From contig NZ_CP071867.1 of the NCBI RefSeq assembly GCF_028751545.1, positions 1,275,306 through 1,339,305 on the forward strand: DNA of 64,000 nt, given 5' to 3'. How positions within the stretch are numbered: the stretch's first letter is position 1; every line of letters starts with the position of its first letter. Under the pieces are notes generated by a model. That model saw only the letters and a program-made list of their open reading frames with translations, was not told the origin of the DNA and did no database searches. The translations under genes were made by a program, and so were the position numbers. This DNA comes from Gilliamella sp. B3022 (lineage in GTDB: Bacteria; Pseudomonadota; Gammaproteobacteria; Enterobacterales; Orbaceae). Below are positions 46,820 to 56,921 of the stretch, in pieces.

Positions 46820-47779
46820 TTATTGTCCAATTATTTTATAAGCTGATTGGATAATTTCGGGAGATAAATTTACTCCTTGTTTTTTTGCTGCATTAGAATT
46901 AATAACAAGGTGTAATGCTTGTCCAAGTTCCGGGGCAATACTTCCAGGTTTTTCACCTTTCAATATCCGAACAACTTGCTTACCAGATTGACGTCCAATA
47001 TCATAATAGCTCATACCATAAGCAGCAGTAGCTCCTCGTTCAATTGCATCAGGAAACGAAGCTAAAAGTGGTATTTTATTTTCATTAGCAAATTTTACAA
47101 GTGATTCATAAGCTGAAACAACGTTATTATCTGTTGTTGTATAAATTAAATCTACTTTACCTTTTAATGTATTGGCTGCTGTTGAAATATCAGCAGTTCT
47201 CTGTGCGGGTACAGCAACAAGAGAAATATTTTGTTTGGCTAGATGAGTTTGCAGATTTTTTAGGACAACGGTAGAGTTAATTTCACTTGGACTATAAATA
47301 TATCCTACTGACCTAACATTAGGTACAATTTTCTTCATAAAATTAATTTGAGGAACAATCTCTTGATAATCTGAAACACCAGTAATATTTGTGCCAGTTG
47401 GTTGCCAGGTTTTAATTAACTTTGCTGCGATAGGATCAGTAATTCCGGCAAATATAACGGGAATTTTTTTAGTCGCAGCCGCTGTTGCTTGTGCACTAGG
47501 TGTTGCAATGGCCACAATGACATCAGGCTTTGCTGCAATAAATTGTCTAGCAATTTGAGCGGCAGTAGCGCTACTTCCTTGCGCACTTTTATATTGTACT
47601 GTTATGTTTTCGTTTAACTTATAACCACTATCTGTTAATTCATCTTTCACACCCTCACGGATTTGATCTAATGATGGATGTTCAATAATTGCTGTAATTG
47701 CAACATATTTAAATGTATCAGCGGAACTAAACAGCGGTATAAGTAATATCATCATTGTTAAAAAAATAAAACGCTTCAT
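46820..47779 (-). CDS. TrpX-like ABC substrate-binding protein (first gene of operon)
   Basis: A 319-aa periplasmic binding protein of the same family as its downstream neighbour. The signal peptide is MKRFIFLTMMILLIPLFSSA followed by DTFKY. Shared blocks include AQGSSATAAQIA, PAQRTADISTAA, YTTTDNNVVS and GEKPGSIAPELG. It heads the operon directly after a promoter with a TrpR-like operator (47785-47802). A 224-nt gap separates it from the second copy and contains a weak hairpin, so relative levels of the two may differ. Tryptophan is the best guess for the ligand; tyrosine or another compound is possible. Confidence 0.87.
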   Translation of the reverse strand: MKRFIFLTMMILLIPLFSSADTFKYVAITAIIEHPSLDQIREGVKDELTDSGYKLNENITVQYKSAQGSSATAAQIARQFIAAKPDVIVAIATPSAQATAAATKKIPVIFAGITDPIAAKLIKTWQPTGTNITGVSDYQEIVPQINFMKKIVPNVRSVGYIYSPSEINSTVVLKNLQTHLAKQNISLVAVPAQRTADISTAANTLKGKVDLIYTTTDNNVVSAYESLVKFANENKIPLLASFPDAIERGATAAYGMSYYDIGRQSGKQVVRILKGEKPGSIAPELGQALHLVINSNAAKKQGVNLSPEIIQSAYKIIGQ

Positions 47780-47784
47780 AAAAT

Positions 47785-47840
47785 AAACTCATAAACTAGT
47801 ACATTAGTTCAATTCTAACCTTATTAATATAAAATGTTAA
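47785..47840 (-). promoter_or_regulatory. Promoter and TrpR-like operator of the TrpX-like operon
   Basis: On the minus strand -35 TTAACA (47840-47835) and -10 TAGAAT (47817-47812) are 17 nt apart, with a start near 47805. Right after it, at 47802-47785, GTACTAGTTTATGAGTTT matches 13 of 18 positions of the TrpR operator GTACTAGTTAACTAGTAC, including a perfect first half-site. A repressor here would block initiation or early elongation. Confidence 0.6.
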
Positions 47841-47961
47841 GTTGTATTTTATTCAAATAATAAATATCGTTAATCAACTCTCTCGCTAGTAAGCAATATT
47901 GATTGTGATAATAATTGATTTTGATGAAACTGAATTTTAACTATAACGTATATTTACTGTT

Positions 47962-48870
47962 TTATTGAGCAAATATAAAAGGGTTTATGCCACTTTTAGC
48001 AAATCCTTCCTCTTCTGTTTTTATATCCAAGATCAACGAAGCGATATCATCAGCAATAACCTCAATACGTGGATCTTTGTCTTGATCTAGAATTTTTAGA
48101 TAACTGTGGCAAATATCACAGCATTCTGTTTTTGTTGCTGATAGTTCTTTATCCAGTGAAAAATATTGAATGTCCTGCATATTATCACAACAGGTACATT
48201 TTATTCGAGGTACGTACCATTCACTTTCGCATAAGCTACAGTGTAAATAACGTAATCCATTGTTACTTCCTAGCTGAATAATACTGGCGACAGGCATACT
48301 ATTACATACAGGACATAACCAGTTTTTATCGCTATTTTCTGCGACTGCTTTGCCTTTGATTTGACTTGCTAGCTGGCTATAGTAAACCGATAATGCGGAC
48401 CAGATAAACATAGCTTCATTACCTTCTACACAGTTAAATTCACCATTAATTAAATGGTTGGCTTTATCTTGTAATTGATCAGAACTATTTTTTCTTAGCT
48501 GTTCTGTCACTAATCTAATTTGTTCTGTTGTATCTGTCATCGAACCTAATAGTTCACTTAAATATTCTTGCCAAAAAGTGGATAAGGGAAAATTATATAA
48601 ACTTAAAGGGGGGTATTGACCATCAAGGCTATTTGGCAAATCGATATTTACTGGTTTTTGCTTGACAATATTGGCTTGTAGTTCAACAATTATAGTACAA
48701 AATTCCAAATATTCACTAAATGGACTACTTGTTGCTAGCTCTTTTAAACGTTCCGCACGATGAATATACAGCGTCTTTGGCGATGGATAAAAGAGTAGTG
48801 GGATTTGTCGAATAACTGTGTTTGTTGTTTGTTGTTCAAGTTGCTCTTGTGGGATGATTTTTATACTCAT
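47962..48870 (-). CDS. fdhE: Formate dehydrogenase accessory protein FdhE
   Basis: FdhE is a cytoplasmic rubredoxin-like protein needed to assemble the respiratory formate dehydrogenases before Tat export. The 302-aa protein has four CxxC pairs that bind iron: CPVC near residue 186, CSLC near 213, CTCC near 226 and CDIC near 252. It follows fdoI by 105 nt on the same strand, completing fdoGHI-fdhE as in E. coli. Confidence 0.95.
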   Translation of the reverse strand: MSIKIIPQEQLEQQTTNTVIRQIPLLFYPSPKTLYIHRAERLKELATSSPFSEYLEFCTIIVELQANIVKQKPVNIDLPNSLDGQYPPLSLYNFPLSTFWQEYLSELLGSMTDTTEQIRLVTEQLRKNSSDQLQDKANHLINGEFNCVEGNEAMFIWSALSVYYSQLASQIKGKAVAENSDKNWLCPVCNSMPVASIIQLGSNNGLRYLHCSLCESEWYVPRIKCTCCDNMQDIQYFSLDKELSATKTECCDICHSYLKILDQDKDPRIEVIADDIASLILDIKTEEEGFAKSGINPFIFAQ

Positions 48871-48975
48871 TATTAATTACCATTTTACTATCGTTTTATC
48901 CATAATTTTTCATAATTAAATGTTATCGGTTAATTAAAATTAGGGATAACATTTATTTAATGTAATGAGTTGTTT

Positions 48976-49671
48976 TTATGCCGGTTTACGCTCTACTTTT
49001 GTTGTTTGTTTTGTTTCTGATTTGGTATTAGCATTAAGTTCTTTTTGATGTATTTTTTGCATTTCTTCTTCATACCATGCAGAATGGTTTTTACGAGCCC
49101 AGGCTCGAGATACATAACCTGTTATCATACCTTTAATTGATCCTTTAACCCAAAGAGCCATATAGGCATGACCTATGGCGAGTAAAATTAATCCTATTGC
49201 AGCAAGCGAGTGGAAAAATATAGCGATACGGACAATTTGAACAGGAAAATAGTCAGAAACATACCTACGCCACATAATCATTCCTGTGATAAATAGTACA
49301 GATATTAGGCTCATAATGCACCAAAATAAAAACTTCTGACCGACATTGTATTTACCAATTGGAATGCCTTCTTCTTTGCCCATAATTACATGCTTAAAGT
49401 TCTTTAACCATACAATATCTGCTTTATTTGGAATATTATGGTGAACAAGCTTCAAGAACATAAACATTAATAGTAAGAACACAATACAACCTATCATTGG
49501 GTGCAATGCTCTGACCAATTGTGGTGTACCAAGTACTAAACCAAACAATTTCATTGATGGAAAAAATAAAAATAAACCGGATAGTGCGGTTAGAATAAAA
49601 AGACACACCATACACCAATGACAAAAACGAACAATAAGTGGTGTTCTTAATATCATGTCTTTTTTACTCAT
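48976..49671 (-). CDS. fdoI: Formate dehydrogenase cytochrome b556 subunit
   Basis: This is the gamma subunit that anchors the formate dehydrogenase in the inner membrane and passes electrons to quinone through two b hemes. From ATG 49671 it is 231 aa with four membrane helices; histidines sit in RFCHWCMV (near residue 15), [15 protein letters not shown] and IGHAYMA. The start overlaps the fdoH stop by 8 nt (translational coupling), and AGGAG precedes it. It has a longer, Lys/Glu-rich C-terminus than the E. coli protein (211 aa). FdnI would be an equally good name. Confidence 0.92.
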   Translation of the reverse strand: MSKKDMILRTPLIVRFCHWCMVCLFILTALSGLFLFFPSMKLFGLVLGTPQLVRALHPMIGCIVFLLLMFMFLKLVHHNIPNKADIVWLKNFKHVIMGKEEGIPIGKYNVGQKFLFWCIMSLISVLFITGMIMWRRYVSDYFPVQIVRIAIFFHSLAAIGLILLAIGHAYMALWVKGSIKGMITGYVSRAWARKNHSAWYEEEMQKIHQKELNANTKSETKQTTKVERKPA

Positions 49672-50638
49672 GATGATTCTCCTGTTGTACTGAATTAGTG
49701 CTATTTTGACGTTCAAAAATTGGTAATCCTAGACGTTTTCTAGCTTGTCTATCAGCTTTTTTTTCTTGCTCTATATCTTCTTCATCAACTTCTATTGCAC
49801 CAACACTCATATAATGGAATAGTAGCCCCCCAAATGTTGCAATGAATGCGGCTGCGGATAACGGTTTCCATGCACCTTTCCAGAATTTAACAATTTCACT
49901 AATGTGAGGATCTTTCGGTAAACCATGATACAGTTCGGGTTGATCTGCATGATGTAATACATACATTACATGAGTACCGCCGACACCTTGAGGATCGTAA
50001 AGACCAGCCTGTTCAAAACCTCGTTTTTTAAGATCCTCAATGCGATGTTCCGCATGACGAATCATATCTTGTTTTGTGCCAAAATGAATTGCTCCTGTTG
50101 GGCAAGTTTTGACACAAGCAGGCTCTTGTCCTACAGAAACGCGATCAACACACAATGTACATTTGTACGAATGATTATCTTCTTTACTTACTCGTGGAAT
50201 ATTAAATGGACAGCCAGCAATACAATAACCGCAACCAATGCAGTGTTCTGATTGAAAATCTACAATACCATTTGCGTATTGAATGATTGCACCTTCCGAT
50301 GGGCAGGCTTTGAGGCAACCTGGATCAGAACAATGCATACAACCATCTTTGCGAATCAGCCATTCAAATTTACCATTTACTTCGACTTCAGAATAACGCA
50401 TCACCGTCCAAGCTTTAGGTTCTAAGTCTGCTGGATTGTCATAAACACCAACAGTATTACCAATTTCAGCACGTAGATCATTCCATTCACTACATGCAAT
50501 CTGGCAGGCTTTACAGCCGATACAGGTTGTAACATCAATCAGTTTTGCCACTTCTTGCTGATAATCTCGAACTCGTGGAGCTGGAGTTAAAGCACTCGTT
50601 GCTGAGCGGCGGATGATATCTTGAGTTTGTAATGACAT
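49664..50638 (-). CDS. fdoH: Formate dehydrogenase iron-sulfur subunit
   Basis: The beta subunit conducts electrons from FdoG to FdoI. The 324-aa protein carries four [4Fe-4S] cluster motifs: [11 protein letters not shown] near residue 39, [13 protein letters not shown] near 100, [11 protein letters not shown] near 133 and [20 protein letters not shown] near 152. A C-terminal membrane helix ([20 protein letters not shown] near 255-275) anchors it. It lies 19 nt after fdoG. Confidence 0.95.
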   Translation of the reverse strand: MSLQTQDIIRRSATSALTPAPRVRDYQQEVAKLIDVTTCIGCKACQIACSEWNDLRAEIGNTVGVYDNPADLEPKAWTVMRYSEVEVNGKFEWLIRKDGCMHCSDPGCLKACPSEGAIIQYANGIVDFQSEHCIGCGYCIAGCPFNIPRVSKEDNHSYKCTLCVDRVSVGQEPACVKTCPTGAIHFGTKQDMIRHAEHRIEDLKKRGFEQAGLYDPQGVGGTHVMYVLHHADQPELYHGLPKDPHISEIVKFWKGAWKPLSAAAFIATFGGLLFHYMSVGAIEVDEEDIEQEKKADRQARKRLGLPIFERQNSTNSVQQENHHE

Positions 50639-50657
50639 ATCTTTTATTCTCCCTCAC

Positions 50658-53600
50658 TTATGCCGCTGTAGTCACTTTTTCGATATTCACTAAGAAAGAC
50701 TTGTATTCTGGTGTTTGCGAATTAGCATCACCTAAATGAGGGGTTAATTCGTTAACTAAAAATCCTTTCTTTGTCTGCCCAGTAAAACCCCATACGATTG
50801 GAATTCCAATGGTTTCAACTTCTTTACCATCAACGGTTAATGTAGGAAGACGTTTAGTTACAACCGCTTTAGCTTTAATATAACCACGGTATGACGTTAC
50901 TTTAACTGTATCACCAAGTTTTATTCCTTTTTTATTTGCTAAATTTTCACTTAACTCAATAAATTGTTCAGGTTGTGAAATAGCAGCCAGTCTTGCATGT
51001 TGAGTCCAAAAATGGAAATGTTCAGTTATGCTGTAAGTTGTTCCAACATACGGAAATTGACTGGCACTTCCTAAGCGTGCTAAGTCCTCTTTAAATGCAC
51101 GAGCCACAGGATTGTTGATCTGGTTAGGATGTAATGGATTGTTAGTAATCGGTGTTTCAAAGGGTTCATAATGTTCAGGGAATGGTCCATCGACTAATCG
51201 ATTTAAACAAAATAATCCTCCTAAGCCATCATTATTCATAATGAAAGCTCCTGCACCAGAAGTTGGCGATAAAGTTGCAGTGAAATCAGCAACATCATTA
51301 CCGTCCCAACTTGAACCATTCCATTTTATTAATACACGTTTTGAATCCCATGGTTTGCCATTTTCATCAGCAGAGGCTCGATTATAAAGGACGCGTCGAT
51401 TCATTGGCCATGTCCAAGCCCAGCCTGCATGAATGCCTTTACCAGATGGATCGCTTGGATCGCGCCGAGCCATTAGGTTGCCTTGCTCTGTCCAAGAACC
51501 GCAGAATATCCAAATGCCTGATGATGTTGTACCGTCTGCTTTTAGTTGAGAGAAACCACTCAATAATTGTCCTTTTTTAAGAATAATATTGCCATTATTA
51601 TCGGTTATATCTACCAGTGTTCGTCCATTACACTCTTTTGCAAGTTCTTCAGCTGCTGGTCCTTCAGGATCTTGGTAATCCCATGTTAAATTATTAATTG
51701 GTTCGTGATAAGCACCACCTTCTTCTTCATAAAGTTCCTTAATTCTTAAATAAATGCGCGCTATAATTTCTGGATCATAAAGTGATTCATAGGGTGGTCT
51801 TGCTGCTGCCCAGTGCCATTGTAATAAACGTGATGAGTTAACGATTGTACCGTTTTCCTCAGCAAAACAGTTAGCTGGAAGTCTAAATACTTCAGTTTGA
51901 ATTTGGCTTGGATCAACATCATTTGATTCGCCATGATTTTTCCAAAACTCGGCCGTCTCTGTTGGCATTGGATCAATATTTACCAGAAATTTCAGTTTAG
52001 ATAATCCTTCACGAATACTATTTTTATCAGGTAGTGCAGCAAGCGGGTTAAAACCTTGACAAATAAAGCCATTGGCTTGGCCATCACGCATCATTTTACT
52101 GAATCTTAAAACATCATAGGTTTTATCCCATTTCGGTAACCAATCGAATCCCCAATTATTGTCAATAGTGGATTTATCCCCATACATTGCCTTCATAAAG
52201 CTAACAAAAAATTTAGGATAATTCCCCCAGAAATTAACTTCATTTGGACCAAGTGGTTTTGGTGTTTTTTCTTCTAAATATTGTTGAAGTGAAACATGAG
52301 AGTCTTTGGGTAATTCAAGATAAGCAGGTAAACGATTAGATAATAAACCAACATCGGTTAAGCCTTGAATATTCGAATGCCCACGTAGTGCATTAATGCC
52401 GCCACCCATGACCCCAATATTACCTAAAATTAGCTGGATCATTGCTGCTGTACGAATAATTTGTGTGCCATAGCTATGTTGTGTCCAACCTAATGCATAT
52501 AAAAAGGTCGCTGCTCTGTCATTCGTTTTGGTGCTTGCTAGGGACCGACAAACATGTAAAAAGCCTTCAATAGGGCTGCCGGTTACTTTATTAACCATTT
52601 CAGGTGTATAGCGACTTACATGTTGTTTGAGCAGATTCCATACACAACGAGGATGATTTAATGTTTTATCTCGAAGCGCAAAGCCGTTTTCATCTTTTTG
52701 ATAGGCCCAACTGGTCTGATTATATTGTTTGGTTGTTGCATCGTAGCCACTAAAAAGTCCATTATTTGCATCAAAATTAAAATCATCATGAATAATTAAA
52801 CTTGCATTACTATGAGTGATTAAATAATCATAATTCACTTCATCGTGCGTAATAAGATAATTAATGATACCAAGCAAAAACGCAATGTCCGATCCAGCTC
52901 GAATCGGTACATAATGATCAGCAACAGAAGCTGTTCGATGAAAACGTGGATCAATAGCAATCAATTCTGCACCGTTAGTAATTTTAGCTTCAATAGCCCA
53001 TTTAAAGCCAACTGGGTGTGCCTCTGCGGCATTTCCACCCATAACAATAACGACGTTTGCATTTTTAATGTCGTTCCAATTGTTGGTCATAGCCCCTCGA
53101 CCATAAGTTGCTGCTAAGCTGGATACTGATGGTCCATGACAAACCCTTGCTTGAGTTTCAAGACTTAACATACCTAATGAACGTGCAACTTTAAATGCTA
53201 ACCAACCGGTTTCATTACTGGCAGCAGAAGTCACAAGCCATCCTGTTGTTGTCCAACGATTTACAGTTATACCTTTTTCATTTTTTTCAACAAAATTTTT
53301 GTCACGATCTTCTTTCATTAAGCGGGCGATGCGTTCAATCGCCTCATCCCAACTAATGCGTTGCCATTTATCCGAGCCTGGTGCTCGATATTCCGGATAT
53401 TTAACGCGTTGTTCACTTTTGATATAGTCAAGTACGCCAGCACCCTTTGGACAAAGCGAACCGCGACTCACTGGATGGTCGGGATCACCCTCTATATGGA
53501 ATATTGATGATTCAGCATTTTTTGCACCATCACCTCGACTATAAAGCAACATTCCACATCCTACAGAGCAATAAGTGCAGTTATTACGGGTTTCTTTTGA

Positions 53601-53726
53601 TTTTAGTAATTTAAATTGGCGAGTTTGTGCAAGCGCTATATTCGGCATCAATCCTAGTGTAGCGACAGTTGTTCCTGCCATGCCACCAGCACAGATCTTA
53701 AAGAACTGCCTACGGTTAAATAGCAT
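50658..53726 (-). CDS. fdoG: Respiratory formate dehydrogenase catalytic subunit, cysteine form
   Basis: FdoG oxidises formate to CO2 at a bis-MGD metal site on the periplasmic side. The 1022-aa precursor starts with a twin-arginine signal (NRRQFFK at residues 4-10, cleavage near NIALAQ). An [4Fe-4S] cluster motif NCTYCSVGCGMLL is near 49. At residue 196, where E. coli FdnG and FdoG have selenocysteine (RVUHGP), this protein has Cys: RVCHGP, codon TGT at 53139-53141. The reading frame is open throughout, so no Sec machinery is needed. C-terminal sequence matches the FdnG/FdoG family to the end (YKSFLVNIEKV). It leads the fdoGHI-fdhE operon. Confidence 0.95.
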   Translation of the reverse strand: MLFNRRQFFKICAGGMAGTTVATLGLMPNIALAQTRQFKLLKSKETRNNCTYCSVGCGMLLYSRGDGAKNAESSIFHIEGDPDHPVSRGSLCPKGAGVLDYIKSEQRVKYPEYRAPGSDKWQRISWDEAIERIARLMKEDRDKNFVEKNEKGITVNRWTTTGWLVTSAASNETGWLAFKVARSLGMLSLETQARVCHGPSVSSLAATYGRGAMTNNWNDIKNANVVIVMGGNAAEAHPVGFKWAIEAKITNGAELIAIDPRFHRTASVADHYVPIRAGSDIAFLLGIINYLITHDEVNYDYLITHSNASLIIHDDFNFDANNGLFSGYDATTKQYNQTSWAYQKDENGFALRDKTLNHPRCVWNLLKQHVSRYTPEMVNKVTGSPIEGFLHVCRSLASTKTNDRAATFLYALGWTQHSYGTQIIRTAAMIQLILGNIGVMGGGINALRGHSNIQGLTDVGLLSNRLPAYLELPKDSHVSLQQYLEEKTPKPLGPNEVNFWGNYPKFFVSFMKAMYGDKSTIDNNWGFDWLPKWDKTYDVLRFSKMMRDGQANGFICQGFNPLAALPDKNSIREGLSKLKFLVNIDPMPTETAEFWKNHGESNDVDPSQIQTEVFRLPANCFAEENGTIVNSSRLLQWHWAAARPPYESLYDPEIIARIYLRIKELYEEEGGAYHEPINNLTWDYQDPEGPAAEELAKECNGRTLVDITDNNGNIILKKGQLLSGFSQLKADGTTSSGIWIFCGSWTEQGNLMARRDPSDPSGKGIHAGWAWTWPMNRRVLYNRASADENGKPWDSKRVLIKWNGSSWDGNDVADFTATLSPTSGAGAFIMNNDGLGGLFCLNRLVDGPFPEHYEPFETPITNNPLHPNQINNPVARAFKEDLARLGSASQFPYVGTTYSITEHFHFWTQHARLAAISQPEQFIELSENLANKKGIKLGDTVKVTSYRGYIKAKAVVTKRLPTLTVDGKEVETIGIPIVWGFTGQTKKGFLVNELTPHLGDANSQTPEYKSFLVNIEKVTTAA

Positions 53727-53858
53727 ATAGACTCCTTAGAAAGCAGACATTACATTATTAAATTTATTGTATTGGAGGCGATAAATATCCTTATTAATAT
53801 TAATGATAATCGTTTATTGAACAGAAATAAAGAGAAAACAAATAGTAATTGGTAAAAT

Positions 53859-53872
53859 TTGATGTTTGTCAA
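53859..53872 (-). promoter_or_regulatory. FNR-like site upstream of fdoG
   Basis: TTGACAAACATCAA on the minus strand matches 9 of 10 defined bases of TTGAT-N4-ATCAA, 133 nt before the fdoG start. I could not find a well-placed -10 for a class II start, so the mode of action (activation from another distance, or repression) is open. Confidence 0.5.
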
Positions 53873-54049
53873 AAAATAAATTTATGCGTATATGCAATAC
53901 GGTGAATATAAGGAAAAGAAAAGTTGTATTCCTGTTAGAAAGTTTCAGGAATACATAATGGTTAAGTATATTTATCGCTATTTATTGAATAATGTATCAA
54001 ATAAAAATAATTACATATTCCTAAAAACAATGCTTTTTTATTCTTTTAT

Positions 54050-56467
54050 TCAAGGATTAATTTCATCAATAGTTTGCATGACCTGCGCCGTAATTAACGG
54101 TTTAAGTATTTTGTTCATAGCTTCAATTTTTGGTAGATTTGCGCCATCTTTATCATCTAAATAGCCTTGTTCACGTAGCGATGCGACTAATATTGAAAAT
54201 ACACCTTTGTCAAAAAATTCAGGAGCATTAATACCGTGTAAAACAGATAATCTTTCAGCAATTAATCGACCTTCTTTTTCCAAAATAGTACGACTGATAG
54301 AAGGATCTTTTTGTAACAAAGAAAATGCAATCACATAACGTTGTAATGTATCTTTCGATGATGAAGCGAGTAATTGTAATTCTGATATTTTTAAATAGCT
54401 TAACGTTAATTTGTCCGAAGAAGAATTGATTAAATTTAATTCAGAATAAGTTGCAATTATATTATTCACATACTCTGTGAGCTGTTCATCGTTGTGATAA
54501 AGAAATAATTCAGATTTTATCAATGGGAAAAGTAATTTTACTTGTTCAATGATTTCTTGTAATGAAATTCGATTATGCTTTAACAATATTCTGGCTACTA
54601 TTGCGGGAATAATTAATAAATGTTGGATATTATTACGATAATAAGTCATTAATACTGCTTGTTCGGCTGTAAGACCAACCATTTCACCCACTTCATCGGT
54701 TGTGATAATAAATTTTCCCATTTGTTTTGCATGCTCAAACAGTTCTTCAGGCGTCTGATCAGGGATAGTAATTAAATCAGAATAGGGTACTTTGTGTAAT
54801 AATTTTATCAGATAATCAATATGTTCAATCAATCTCACTTTTGTTAATGTGCACTGATCTGCTGCTAGTAATATTGAACTACATAAATTCATGGCATTGA
54901 TTGCTGCCGATGAATTAATACGTTCCATTATCTGCTTGGCAAGTAAGTTTGTTGTTGGTGTTAACCAGCTAGGGCGTTGAGAACCCGTTGGTTCAATCGC
55001 ATTGCGCCAATCTGGGATATGTTGATTTAAAAATTGATTTAATGGGATTGGTTGCCCAAAATTAACATAACCAAAACCTAACTTTTTCAGTTTAAAGAAG
55101 GCTTTAATAGTGATCCATAAACTCTCTTTTTCTTTTTTGGCTCCACGCAATTCATTTGCGTAGGTTGCAACTTCTAAAACATGTTCATAACCAATATAAA
55201 CCGGCACAATCGTAATAGGTCTGGCATCGCCACGTAACAAGGTCTGTACAGTTATTGTTAACATGCCTGTTTTAGGATCAAGCAATCGCCCTGTGCGAGA
55301 ACGACCGCCTTCAATAAAATATTCAACAGAATAACCACGAATAAATAATTCAGCTAAATATTCACGAAAAACAGAGGTATAGAGTTTATTTCCTCGAAAT
55401 GAACGGCGAATAAAAAAAGCACCTAAACGTCGAAAAATGGGGCCAGCTGGCCAGAAATTCAGATTAATACCTGCGGCAATATGTGGGGGAACTAATCCTT
55501 GACGATAAAGAACATAGGATAATAATAAATAATCCATATGACTACGATGACAAGGCGCATAAACAATCTCGTATCCGTTTTGTGCTAATTCACGAATTGG
55601 ATCTGCATTGGTGACTTTTAATCCTTGATAAAGTCTATTCCATGCCCAAGTCAGAATAAAATCGGTCACTCTAAGCATTCGATAAGAAAAATTTGCCGCA
55701 ATTTCATTTAAAATGGATAAGGCATTTTTTTTAGCTTTATCAAGATTAATGTTTTTACTTTTTGCTTCTTCTTGTATTGCTTCTGAAATACCAGGATTAT
55801 TCAATAATTTATTAAGCATTTGTTGTCGAACAGGCAGTTTTGGTCCAACCGATGCCGTTCTTTGTTTGGCAAAATGAATTCGAGCAACACGTGATAATTT
55901 GTGTGCTAATGTTAAAATATCTTGGTTATTATCAAGTCTAAGTGTATTAAATGAAACGGTACGAGAAAAGCGTGTGTAACAATCACGTCCGGAAACAATT
56001 ATTTTATATAACTTATACGTTGCACCCACTACTTGTAATGATGGTATTTTTTTGCCTTCTTTATCTGGTCTTCGCCCAAACATTACCGAGACAGGTAACA
56101 TTTGAACATCCAGATTATGATTTTGTTGATGTGCAGAAATATAGTCTCTTAAAATTTCAATTGCTTTAGTTTGTTGTCGATAAGATGAAAAAATACCTGG
56201 TCCTTTATCAATATAGAGATATGACGGTACGATTTTACCATTGATTTCAATACCTGTTAGGGGATCTGGTAAATGATATTGTAAACAGAGAGATCTGACG
56301 ACCATCAGATCAATTTGAGAGTTATAAGGGAGTACATATAAAATAGGTTTACTTAAATCCAAATTTAGTTCTGTTATTGGATCAGTAGGAATCGGTTTAC
56401 TTTTAACAAAAAGTTTGACTAAGATTTGGATAAGAGAGAAATAGACTTTAGTCCACCATGAAAACAT
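54050..56467 (-). CDS. plsB: Glycerol-3-phosphate acyltransferase PlsB
   Basis: PlsB makes lysophosphatidic acid, the first step of phospholipid synthesis, using acyl-ACP or acyl-CoA at the inner membrane. The 805-aa protein is full length. The acyltransferase motifs are HRSHMDYLL (HX4D, near residue 307), FFIRRSFRGNKLY, FIEGGRSRTGRLLDPKTGML and VPVYIGYEHV. The start MFSWWTKVYFS is typical. In E. coli plsB is next to ubiA; here they are 30 kb apart. It is transcribed alone. Confidence 0.97.
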   Translation of the reverse strand: MFSWWTKVYFSLIQILVKLFVKSKPIPTDPITELNLDLSKPILYVLPYNSQIDLMVVRSLCLQYHLPDPLTGIEINGKIVPSYLYIDKGPGIFSSYRQQTKAIEILRDYISAHQQNHNLDVQMLPVSVMFGRRPDKEGKKIPSLQVVGATYKLYKIIVSGRDCYTRFSRTVSFNTLRLDNNQDILTLAHKLSRVARIHFAKQRTASVGPKLPVRQQMLNKLLNNPGISEAIQEEAKSKNINLDKAKKNALSILNEIAANFSYRMLRVTDFILTWAWNRLYQGLKVTNADPIRELAQNGYEIVYAPCHRSHMDYLLLSYVLYRQGLVPPHIAAGINLNFWPAGPIFRRLGAFFIRRSFRGNKLYTSVFREYLAELFIRGYSVEYFIEGGRSRTGRLLDPKTGMLTITVQTLLRGDARPITIVPVYIGYEHVLEVATYANELRGAKKEKESLWITIKAFFKLKKLGFGYVNFGQPIPLNQFLNQHIPDWRNAIEPTGSQRPSWLTPTTNLLAKQIMERINSSAAINAMNLCSSILLAADQCTLTKVRLIEHIDYLIKLLHKVPYSDLITIPDQTPEELFEHAKQMGKFIITTDEVGEMVGLTAEQAVLMTYYRNNIQHLLIIPAIVARILLKHNRISLQEIIEQVKLLFPLIKSELFLYHNDEQLTEYVNNIIATYSELNLINSSSDKLTLSYLKISELQLLASSSKDTLQRYVIAFSLLQKDPSISRTILEKEGRLIAERLSVLHGINAPEFFDKGVFSILVASLREQGYLDDKDGANLPKIEAMNKILKPLITAQVMQTIDEINP

Positions 56468-56921
56468 AAAAAAATAAACCTCAGGCTTTTACATTATTGA
56501 TATATTTTAATAACTTTAATTATGAGCTTGTTAAGCAAACAGAAGAACCTGTTAAAATTATAAAGCTAAACGTTTTTTTAAAATAAAGAGATTGTTTAAG
56601 TATATACTTGTTACTAATTAATTGTTAGCAAATTTGCATGATCTTTAGGCTATGCAATTTACTTAACATAGTTAAGTTTTAATGAAATATAAACTTATTA
56701 TAAAGGTTGATTAATTTTAACTCTACAAATCTCTTTGGCCCTATTTTCAGAAATAAATTGAATAATATTACGTCCAACTGCATTTTTTATTACTCAGACA
56801 TCATTATCTGATCTAAATCAATTTTGCCTTATCAATACGACGATTTATTCTATTTTTGATAATGTTTACTTAAAGACAAATTAAATATAACTTTTTAATT
56901 AATAATAAACTTAATGTTTTC
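56468..56921. other. Gap between aroD and plsB without genes
   Basis: About 450 bp, AT-rich. A short perfect inverted repeat ACTTAAC / GTTAAGT (56661-56677) followed by TTTT on the plus strand is the only structure noticed. No gene is seen. Confidence 0.5.

Noticed and set aside
53892-54164. 90-codon plus-strand frame between fdoG and plsB
   Set aside because: It runs over the 3' end of plsB on the opposite strand and has no homology signal, so it is treated as a chance frame.
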